This document shows positions 11,001 through 23,000 of a DNA stretch of 64,000 nt, one piece after another (the first letter of the stretch is position 1; every line of letters starts with the position of its first letter). The stretch comes from Wyeomyia smithii (taxonomy: Eukaryota; Arthropoda; Insecta; Diptera; Culicidae). The notes under the pieces are model-generated. The model was not told the origin of the DNA, did no database searches, and worked only from the letters and a program-made list of their open reading frames with translations. Where the stretch lies: the NCBI RefSeq assembly GCF_029784165.1, contig NC_073695.1, forward strand, positions 5,505,683 through 5,569,682. The letters are read 5' to 3'. A program made the position numbers and the translations under genes.

Positions 11001-14000
11001 AGGTGAAAAGTCACTTATCTCTATAGTCACTGTATTTTACTCATTTTACTAGTCTGGCGGAGTGGGGAACCATGCAACTGGCAACCCAATTTTTCACATT
11101 AAAATCCTGACACCACTGGATATAATTCATGTTGCATATGACTTCTTTGAAAGTAAACATTTGATGTGAAAATGAAGTGCGTTTATAACAAATGTAACAG
11201 CAATTGGCGAAGGACAAAGAAACAAACAAGTTTACTCCGGTTTCCAAAGAACGCGGAGATTAGAGGAAAATGGCTAAAATTTTGCGAGTTACCTGATAAG
11301 TCATTTATTCGTTGAAAGAGAAAATTATAAAAAAAACCTTTTTGTTTCGATTGAGCATTTCCCGTACAATAGTACAGCGTGAAAAGCGACAGGACAGCAA
11401 ATCTATGGCAGTATAATGTTATTAATAAACAATTAATGATAAAAAGAGCACGTTATTGATGCCGACTGGTTTCCGTTTTGACAGTTCACACTGGTTCCCG
11501 AAATCCAGTCCGCCAGACTAGTAAAGTATACAGTGACTATACGTAGTCCGGGACGAAATAGTCCTGCCGTAAAAACGAATTCAGCATAAAACATCTGAGC
11601 TTGGTTCATTTCACAATCATATCATAGAAGGACGCAAAATTCTCCTCAAGCCCCTCAAGCGGGTTCTACTTCTCACCCACTACAATCCGGGGCACGAGAT
11701 CATTGTTTCTGGTAACGCATCCAAAACCAGTATCGAAGCAGTTATTATACATCATTTTTCAAGTTTCACATGCTGCAAAGTCGTTCTATTAGCACTGTAC
11801 CAAATTTCATAATCCTCTCTCGGGGAACTCTATGCTCGTTTCGAAATACCGGAATGGTAACGAAACGGCGACGGACAACGGAAGTTTGTGAACTTTCTGA
11901 AACGATCACTGAAGAAAGACATCACCCGCATCAGCACTTCAAACGCTCCTGCACATCTACAGGTCAACACCGTCTGCCATTCTTGACATGGCCACTTGAC
12001 CAGTTAATGTTTGTACGTTTCATACGGACAACTTTGATCTTGTGCGCCTCACCTACCCGCTTGTTGGGTAGCAACCGATACCTCGATACTAGATGTTCTA
12101 TTTATGCCAAAGCGTATTCAAGAAATGAAATCTGGAGGTTAATACCAAATGTCCTCGAAAGAATCGACAATGTTAATTACGACATTTTTCTGGATAATTA
12201 AATTGGTCGCAGGATGGTGCTTCGATTCTATATTGACTAATTGAAGACCCTTTCCAACGATGAATCCTTGGCAGCAGATGAACCGGTGCCATAAAACAAG
12301 TATGCGATTTAGATTAAGTACCTATAGTAGATGACATCAATAATGATTTAAGCCGAGAAGGGGTTTTAGCTTACCGCTACTTGTATTTTTATTCCCTTTT
12401 TTTTTAATCAACTCGTGGTTAAAATAATTGTTCTTTCACAAAAACACAAAACGCAGTTTTAACTGAAACCTGCTCATTTTCTGTCAAATATGCTCATTCT
12501 AAGCTTATTATAAACTCTGCCAAAACGAAGTACATGGTGGCTGGTAGAGAACGTGATAGCCCGTTGGATATTGATGCTGCGGTGGTGATAGATGGGGAAT
12601 CATTTGAAGTGGTTGACAAATTTGTTTACCTGGGTACATTGGTGACGTGCGACAATTAGCCGTGAGATGAAGAGGTGGATAGCGGCCGCAAACAGGGCCT
12701 TCTACGGATTGCGTAACCAGCTGAGGTCCCGCATCCGGCAAACTCCTACAAAACTAGCACTCTATTAAACACTGATACTCCCGGTCGCCTTCTATTGCTA
12801 TGTAGCATGGACTCTGAAAGAGGCTGATCGACGAGCTCTTGGTGTTTTTGAGCGTAGAATCTTGCGGTCAGTCCTTGGCGGCAAACTGGAAAATGGTGTT
12901 TGGCGCAAAAGCATGAACCATGAAGTGTACCAGGCATACGAATCGGCGGATACAGACAAGCGGAGGAATGCCTAGGACGTGGTGGTGTATCGTACGTTGG
13001 GCCAACGACTTCCCGTAAAGACCATGGTACCAAAAGCAGCTTCGACGGAGCGAATATCATTGGGACCGATACAAGTAAGGCTTCAATTATGGCAATTGGT
13101 CGCAGTATTGAGGATATGAGTCGGTACACGATCTCTACCACGGTGTAAGGCTGGCCTCTACCGAGCTCTCTTAATAAAGTCGTGTGTCAACGCACAGCAC
13201 TAGAGGCACTAGAGGGTTAAGTGGGTCAAAATTGAAAAATCTATACCGAGCGTCTTTGCAGAGTGATTTATAAAATCGAAAGAAATAATCATGCACTGAG
13301 GATGACTGTATGTCACAGTCGAAATATATATTTGCGCGGACTGAATTTCAATATTTATTTCCCAAATTTCTCGTAGAGTCTAATGGAAACCGATAATTAT
13401 TTCTTTTGATTTTATTAAGTGGGTCGTTTATACAAACAATTGTTTCAAACATACCTTTAAGCTTGGTTGAAGGTGTAAGGCGTAAGGAATTAAGTTCCAC
13501 TTTTTGCCTTATTGGACCACTGTGCAGCGTTACCTTGGATGACCTGGCGCCACTCTGTATACAGGCACTCTAGGAGCTAGGGAGCATACTTAAATCATGT
13601 AGCATTAATGGAAAGAGGGGGGATATGATCCTTTTTTGACAAACCGTGACAAGGTGGGGGAGGAGTTGGATTGAAATCGACGCAGCCTTTTTTTTTCAAA
13701 ATCAATTTTCTTTTGCATGAAAAATGTAGAATAAAAATACACTAAAACATCGCACAAAGCTTTGTAGCAGAAGCTGTTTAAATTTTTTTGTCTGTGGCAT
13801 TCAGCAATCTTCTTCTAGTGCATGGACAATCGCCTGCATTCTCGTGCCTTTCATTAGTGAAAATTACAAGCTACTCGCTTGTTTTTAAAGCTGGTAAGTG
13901 AAGCGATTTATTTTTTGGCAAATTCGTGAATATTTTTGTGTTCTCTATAGATATGGACCGTATGAATTTGTATAAACAACTATTCTCCTCGTACCAAAAG

Positions 14001-17000
14001 ACCAAATTAGCAAAGCAGAAGGACGGGGTTGGGGGGGGGGGGGGGGGTAAGGTTCATCTAATGCTACGTTTTTTTTTTTTTTTTCAGGAGAGGTTACGAT
14101 TTTGTGACCAAATGCCACGAATGGCGGGGGGTGCGTAAAATCATGAAAAAAAGCTACGTTATTTATGTATGTTCCCTTACGATAGATCTGAAACTTCGAT
14201 TGCACGAACATGTTTTATTCACAGCAGCCTCTGATGAATACACCTTGAAAACCGCTTCTGTACATCGTTTCAAAGCATTTTGGAATACGCAGTTCCAGTT
14301 TGGGCGCGTTGCATTCTGCTAAACTCAAAGACTCTCGCAGCCAGTCGAATGTTATTGATTGTCCAGAATTGCTGCAGCATACGAAATTTAATGTTACCTC
14401 CGCAAACTCTCCGAAGTTCCCCCGCAGATTGACAGAGTTCCATAGAACTATTTATGGACATAATAGTCCATATAGAGCATATTTAAAAGTATACAACGAT
14501 GTTAGTAGTGTTCACAAACTTGCAATAAAATTACTTTCAAAAATAGCATTATAAACTACATTAAACCAAGATTAGTCTGTACGATTAATAAAATTGAAGA
14601 CGAGAAACAATAAATTAATAAATGAATTTTACGTTTATGTTGCATTTGAATGAATTAAACTCCAACTCAATTAAAATAACTTGATATAAAACAAAACCTA
14701 TTGGAACGACTTAAAATTAAAAAAAATTAATCCACCTAGCGGTCAGACCCAGCCTTTCTCATTCAAACTTATTATTTGTAAAAATAGATTTACAGGAACG
14801 CTTCAATCCAATAAATGTGTATTCCCTTTTTGGGTCTAAAATAATGATGTTGTAATAGTTGTAATCTTAATTTCGAACAATTCAATTACGAGCGATACCG
14901 GGAACATTCAAATGGTACGATACCACATTTAAATTATAATCTGGCCACCTATATTGATCAAAGCAGATAAAGTTTTAAATAGCCTTTGAATTTCTTTTCT
15001 TTCCATAACTTTTGAACCACATATCAAATTGTTATGAAGTTTGTTATTTGTAAGTTTGAGAGATGACTCGTTCGTATGACACTAGTTATGTTCAAATAAG
15101 TCGTGTAATCTTTGAGATAATAGAGTTTCGTTGTTTTATTAACAATTTAATAAATAACGGTTGCTTAGGGTGTTATGAGGCAGCTAGATCTTTCATTTGA
15201 CACTTATTTCGTGAAAATCGGTTCAGTAATTTTTGAGAAAAGTGAGTGAGTTTATGTATTCTTCGGAATATGTTTATTTTTTCATAGCTAGATTTCACAT
15301 TTTTAAACATAACAGGCAAAGTAATAGTCCGATTGCAAAAAAATCAATAGGGTCTTATGGGGTAACTAGCCATCTCTGAGAAACATGAGTGAAATTAAAC
15401 AGTCTTCAGAAGACGTTTCTTTTAATAACTTTTGAACCACATGTTCAATCTATATAAAATTCAAAAGTTAAGGGTTTTTAAGATAGCCCGTTAATTTGAT
15501 ACAAATTTTATTGAAATCGGTTATGTGGTTTCTGAGATATTGATGTTTCGTGATTTTTACATTTTTAAACATAACCTCTAAAATAAAAATCCATTTACAA
15601 TGAAATTTAATAGGGTCTTATGGGGCAACTAGAACTTTCATTTGCATATAATTTCATGTTTTGATGTTTTGATCAAAACAGTTACAGTTTTAAATAGTCT
15701 TTGAATTTAGTTTCTTTTCATAACTTTTGAACCACATATCAAATTGCTATTAAATTTTTTACTAGTGAGTTTGAGTGACAACCCGTTCAAATGACACTAG
15801 ATATGTTCAAATAAGTCGTGTGATCTTTGAGATAATATACTTTCGTTGTTTTTATAATTTAATACATAACGGTTGGAATAAAAATACGATTATAGTCAAA
15901 TAAAATGAAAACCTATAGGAAAGCCAAACTTTTCATTTGACACTAAGATTGTTGAATTTAGTCCAGCCATTTTTGGGAAAACGAGTGAATTTTAAGTCAC
16001 CAGTCATATTTTGATACATTACAGACAAAGTAACAGACTGATTACATTGAAATTTAATAGGGTGTTATAAGGGAGCTAGACCTTTCATTTGACACTAATT
16101 TCGAGGAAATCGGTTCAGCCATCTCTGAGAAAAGTGAGTGAGTTTAAATAGTCTTCGGATTTCACATTTTTAAACATAACAGGCAAAGTAAAAGTCTAAT
16201 TGCAAAATAAATCAATAGGGTCTTATGGGGTAATTAGACCTTTCAAATGACACTGATTTTGTGGAAATCGGTTCAGCCATCTCTGAGAAACATGAGTGAG
16301 ATTAAACACTCTCAAGAACACGTTTCTTTGAATAAATTCTGAACCACACGTTCAATCTTCATGAAACTCAAAAGTTAAGGGTTTTTTAAGTAGCTTGTTC
16401 TTTTAAAACCAATTTTGTTAAAATCGGTTGAGTAGTTTCGGAGATAATGATGTTTCGTGATTTTCACATTTTTAAACATAACCTCTAAACTAAAAATCCG
16501 ATTGCAATGAAATTCAATAGGGTCTTATGGGGCAATTAGTGCTCTCATTTGCAATTAATTTCATGAAGATCGGTCCAGCCATCTCTGAGAAAATCGAGTG
16601 AGATTGGAAGAGCGTTACACACACACATACGCACACACACACACACATACAGAAAATGCTCAGCTCGTCAAACTAAGTCGATTGATATACGAGATTCGAC
16701 CATTTGGAGCACTTTTATACCTTTGGTTTTTCCAGTGATTGCTATACCTTTCTAGGAGAAAGGCAAAACATCTTTTCAATTTTCAAATTTAATTTTTGAT
16801 TGGTTTTTGAACAGTTGAACTCTGTTTTGGATTTAATATTTATTGCTTCCTTCATTCATTTCACCCTTTTTGCAGGCTCAGCCAGGAGGAAGTTCGTGCC
16901 AAAGTGGAACTGTACCGATCGAAACTGATGAACCAAGGTACTTCGACGGAGCTACCAAAGGATGACTACGGACGTTTACTGTAAGTACCGCCTTTGAGGA

Positions 17001-20000
17001 GTTGTTTATTTTTTATTCCCACTCTAGGAAGCCATTCGAACTTTCTGTTAGTAGGGCATTGCCTGTTTGTTATTTGATCGCTCTATTTTGTAACGAGCGC
17101 AACATGTGCTCGATTCTAACGCAAAGTCCAGATTTAACATGAAGGGAACTGTTCCAAAATGGATAAACAAAAAAACGTAGAAATATTAAATTCGAACTGT
17201 TTGTATTTCCGAATCGGAAGCATCAGCTGAATGTTAAAACACATTCTTATATTTATCTCGGTAAATAAATCACTAAATGCATCATCTTCTCAGTACTACT
17301 ATATGGCATATAATCTAAAAACTATCGATGGTAACCTCAAACCATCAGCGAGGCTTACAAACCCGAACCGTCATCAGCGCCATAGATATTCATAGATTCT
17401 TCGCTAAAATTTTCCGCTTGCGGTGGAGTCGTTGAAAATTCTCCTCTTTGGTTGGGCGGCTGTTCCATGCTGAAGTCCAAGTAATGATGTTGCATCATGG
17501 GATCTCCGATTGTGCTCATTTCGGCGAACGTCCGATGCAGGTTAAAATCTTCCACCATGGTTGGCCGCTGCGCATTAAACTTGGTTTTGTATCGAAGCCG
17601 CTGGTTCACATAGCGATCGTACAGTTTACCGGTTGGATTTTTGCGAACAATGTTTCTTGGACAGTAAAATGTTTCCAATCGCTCGGTTGGAAAGAGTTGG
17701 ACAATGATTTCAGCATAGTGTCGCATCAAGGCGTGCGTAAATGCTATATTGTAAATCAGAAAGGGCTCTACGATAACGTGCGTCAGCTCGGTTAATGCTT
17801 TCTTGTCCAGTTGCTGGCCTTCGGAGAAACAATTCAAAACCCACCTGCCGGAGCAGCTGGTCTGCAGAAAGCTTTGCAAGGCTTCCGGTGTAATTCGAAT
17901 CGGCAGGTTCCCTGCGTCCATTATATTGTTTGAATTGTTCGCCGATGAAGACGATGTTGAGGAAGAGGCGATGGCTGCCGAAGGATTGCGAGTGTCCGGC
18001 AGTACGATGTTTGGCGTGTGCAACTGCTGTATACTGTTGCTGGCAATGGACAGGCGAGGTTTTTTCTCCAAATCCAGCGGGTCGTCCGAGCGTCGCTCGA
18101 CTCGACGTTTAATGTTCGGCTGCTCGGGTGAATTCTGGAGGACAAAAGATAAATTTTAAAATCTAAATAGCAACACATCATTGACATTAATTTTAAAGCA
18201 CAGATGCTAAGATCACCCTGTCTTAACACCTGCGAAAATTGAAATAAATTAGCGCCCTTTATAAATTGGTTTACCCGAGTACAAAATTAGATCGATTGTC
18301 ACCAGTTGTTGATAGTACTTACCCAGTGCAATCCTCGACGCCACTCGCGCAGCCGATGTCGGAGCAGTATCTTCTGGCCAATGGTTCTCTCATCGCTGAA
18401 TATATCGTTCAAGTCGCGCTCTTCGATCACCTCCAAACATTCAACTGAAACTCCACAGTCTTCCGATGGCAATCGATTGTGTATATGTAAATGTAACGTG
18501 AAGGATAACGTCGAAATAATACCATTGAATTAATAACAATAAAAAAACGTGATTCCGGCGAGAGCAGTGTGCTATTAATATTTATGATGCTTTGCGCTTA
18601 GAACCGTCGATTTTGAACATTCAAAATTGTTACTGAGTGGCATAATACAGCGTTCGAACGCTTGCTCCAGCTCTTTATTCCAGTTCTGTGAGTAGAAACA
18701 GGAGAGCAGTGACATGCGCGTACCAAACCAGCAACTGGCACTGTTAAAATTCACTGCTGTCGGCTGGAAACTGGCGATGAAAGGAAAAAGAAGTACTCAC
18801 ACATCAGTCGATTCAATGTGGCCACCTTAAGACCCCATTCATTCCGTACTAAGTTCTCCAGCGCGAACCGTTCGAAATCATCCAGATCCTGCTTGAAATT
18901 CTCCACCGGTTGATGCTGGCTGTTGTTCAGAGTCATCCTTAAGCGCGAGAAGATAGTTAACAGTCTTCGCAAACAAGAAGATGCCTGGCTTCAAAAGATG
19001 GCGTTCGTTCGTCTGTTAAATTTCACCATGCACACCAAACTGCGACCACTGCTGAAAATAAACTGGTACCCTCAACACAGTTGACTGTACCTACATGCTA
19101 GCTCGATGGTAGTTAACCGTACGTGACTGTTGAAATTTATTATTATTATACCCGATTGATTCTCGCTCTCGCTCTCACCCGCATGGCGCGAACGGTCCGC
19201 GCGCCCGAGAGAACAGAGCAGTAAATGCGTTCTAAGCAACCAGAGCGACGGAGAGAGCATAAACAAGCATGCAGGGTATAACGAACGACACGTTAAAAGA
19301 ATAATAATAATAAATGTTGAACTCCCCGATAGTCGATATAATAGTAAAATGTTACATTCAAATACGACGACGGTCGATGTGATCGGTGCGCTATGTATGT
19401 GCCACAGAAAACTTTTGGCCGAGAGGCTGTGGGACACAGGCAGACAGGCAGGAACCGGGGGCAAGAAAATTGGGAATTTGGTATGGAAGAGATAAAGTTC
19501 ATTTTAAAATGTGTACTGCCTGGGCGCTGAAGGGGAATGACTTGTTTAGATCTATTCCTTTCGTATTGTATTTGTACGTATAAAGAAAGCTATTCATTGT
19601 ACCGTCGAGACGGATTTTACTACTCGTAAGTTGGACGGTGTATTGAATTGACTATGTATTTTTGCCGAGGCCGAGGTTTCTTTGGACTGCCAGGCAGGCA
19701 AGCAGGCAGGCAGGGCATAGAATATAGCGGCTTATGATTTTCGTATTTTGGTTTGCATGTGTTAAGCTCATTTAACTATTAAGACAAACTGATGTGTTTG
19801 TGCATGAAAGCAAAATTTATGACAATTTCAATTAAATCTGCACATGGAACCGATCTGGCGGATGGCAGTCAGCATGTGATGGCTTGCAATTCATAAACTT
19901 TGTAAGTGTATCAGAAGTCACATCTTGTCATGATTTATGATGTTTTTGAAATGTGATTTCATATTCCGTTGATATTTAACTTACCCAATTTGATATTGAT

Positions 20001-23000
20001 TAACGTTAAAGAGCGACTTGAGAAAATGTTACCTCTCAGGCTCATCAGCTATTCGAAACTGTAAATCATCGATCGAAAATTCATACTGAACATCTTCACA
20101 AAATTGGTACCTACGATGATTTGTAATTTTAGTTCGACAGTAGTGGTGGTTTCGGTGCTAGCGATCAGGCACCAATTTGTTGAACACTCAAAATTATTAA
20201 AATCAGATGTGTTACTCGTGAAGCGAGTTAATAAACGAATTTTCTAATCGGACGAAATTTGAAAACCTGACATTCACGAACTAGTTACCTTCAAGATTCT
20301 TCAATAGTACCATGGAACGGGGTGAAATTGATCAATTTTTATAACGATTTCCAATTAACTAGCTTCATGTACATTTTTCCCGAAATAGTATAATTTTAAA
20401 ACAAGTACTGGTATGTGCTCCAGTAAACCTCTATGGCTATTGGTGAAATTTCTATCGTCTACTTCATAAAATAAACTCGATAATTCTATAAGGTACTATT
20501 AGGTAAATTGGGGTGAAATTGATCACCATTGATATCCATACATTCTTTTGGTGTTTTTTCGATATGCTGATGAGAGATGAGACAAATGATGATTTCTGTA
20601 CTAAAAAAATCTTTTACAGCTAGTTTGGAAACGAAAATAACGATATTTCAGGTTAAAATTTGTTTATTTTGGTTCACGAGCTGCTTGTTGCTAAATTTGC
20701 TTTTATTTGATCGTCGTTAGACCAATTTCAATTTGGTTTGTTGCAAAAGCTCAAGAACTAGCTCTGAAATTAAAATATTTGTGGTTTCTTGCGAATTCAT
20801 CAGTATTTCTTTAATGGTATGGGATGATCATTGTTGAAAATTACATTTTTTGAGCTTTTATCAAACTTTACTCACTTCTCCAAATTTAGCGTAATTAACC
20901 CTCAACTAAGGTTACTTTAAGTAAATTCAATACTTTTTTTTGATATTTGGCAACTTGTTTGATCAAATTTGATTGAGTTTTGACTGGGTTAGAAGAATTT
21001 TTCGAAAATATGAAAAATTGCACCGGGCATGCAAGGGTTAACTTTGACAGGTATGTGAATCATTCAAAAGTTTCGTTTGAGGACACGTTAACATTGCCTA
21101 GTGTTGTAAGAACAATATTTTTTGATTAGTATTTTTTATCACGAATTTTCAGGTGATCAATTTCACCCTACTGATCAATTTCACCCCATTCCACGGTAAC
21201 ACTCAAACAAATATGAAGACTCCAATGATTTTTTATCGAATAAAGAACTATAGACGGAAAGAATGTTTTTCTATTTTGCCAACTTCAGACTTCTTAATTA
21301 AATGGGATTGTTCCATCATTCATCTCAGCCAATATAAACATCTCATACAACATTGAAACTCAATTGAAAACTAGAAAAAAATCATATTTCCTAACCAAAT
21401 CAATCTACTAATCCATGTAATGGGTTCCTCTTAGTCTAATTTAGATCTCTTATAAAGTAGAAACCTCCAAAACTTACATAAAAGGTCTAAATTCGATAGA
21501 ATAGTCAGAAAACAGATTCGTCGTATTACACAATACGGTTACAATGAGATTCGTCTAACAGCCAACCAGTTTTTTGATCATCAGTGAACCATTTTTCAAT
21601 GCTCCAATCTTTAAAGTCTACATCTTAAATTTCCGAAAACAAGCTTTAAACATTAGAAACATATCCATCTGTATGTGTTTTCATCTGTTTTAATTTTTAA
21701 TAATAAATGTTGATAACTTTGCATTATAAATTATTAAGAAATTTGACATTTATGTTTTCTCCTGACTACATTCGGCTAGCGCTCTACACAAATTATTTCT
21801 TCGTGGTACTTGCTTACTAACTAAAGAATTGATCAGCAAGTTTTTAAATAAATTTCGTCCCGCTCATTTATTCTCTTTTTAATTAGTTTGAAGCATTGCA
21901 TTGAAGGCACGGGAATCCTTAATTGATTCCACATACTTCCAAAGATTGACCTTGGGATTCTTTAAAAGCCTGCAAACAAATAACGAATCGGATATTGGAT
22001 CTGTTCAAACTCGTTGCTTGTAAAACATTGGCTTTTAGATGCTTTACGTCAAATCTTGTCTCAATACATAAATTTTTGGTTGTTAAGGTTTCCAAGCATG
22101 ATCCGTTGGATAGTTGCAAACCCGCTTTGGGTACCTAATGCTTTTCAAAATCTTCGTGTTTCAAATTCAGTTCTTCCAAGAACAAAGGGTCTCCCCAAAA
22201 TTCATAAACCTGGAAATGAAACTAGAGAAATTTTTTCAGCAGTAGGAGCTACCACAGAAAAATTTGCTAAATGGCTGGAGAAGAACCTATGTCCAAGAAA
22301 TTTCCAAATCGATCAGTTTAAGTGCACAGGAGATTTCGTTGAAAATTGGAGATCCTCGGGTAACATTAGAAAGCCTATAGAAAAGAGAGACGCCATGACA
22401 CTCACTTCTATTAAGCTCACACCAAAACGGCTGGAAGGCCTTTTAAGTTTCAAAAATTTTGACGCAAAGTATTGCAATCAAGTTGCGATGAAAAAAGGGA
22501 CTTGCTAGTTTACGTAACAACTTGTATGCAAGTACAATTTTAAAAAAATGAATTGTTAATGTTTTTCGAATGCCAGCTAGATTTTTTTAAGATTTCAAGC
22601 AGTTTTTTCCTGAAATTAAAAAAAAAAACAATATTTCATATCAGCGAATAGGTAAAGGTTCCTAATAGTCGAAAATAGCGCTTTTTACAAGTGCTCAGCC
22701 TCCCCAGCTGGTCTCGAGGTACGATGTTGGCCTAACAAGCCATTCATCGTAGGTTCGAGTCTTGACTCTGGAGAGACTGTTAGTGTTAGTAGGATCGTAG
22801 CGCTAGCCCCGCAATTGTCCTGTACACTTAACGGTTGGCTGCGAAGTCTGTGTATAGTAAACAGAAGGTCAAGTTCCGACTCGGAATGTGGCTCTAACAC
22901 ATATCAAATTTAAACATGTTTAACAGGGATGTTACGGATGTGATTTTTCAGACATCTGCAGATGCGGATGCGGATATGTGATTGCGGATGCAGATGTTGA

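Noticed and set aside
11770..12201. 143-codon plus-strand frame in intron 1
   Set aside because: No recognisable domain, no compositional bias typical of coding DNA and no supporting splice signals; left out as unsupported.
13926..14554. Short frames around the poly(G) and poly(T) tracts
   Set aside because: Low-complexity translation from homopolymers; no family resemblance.
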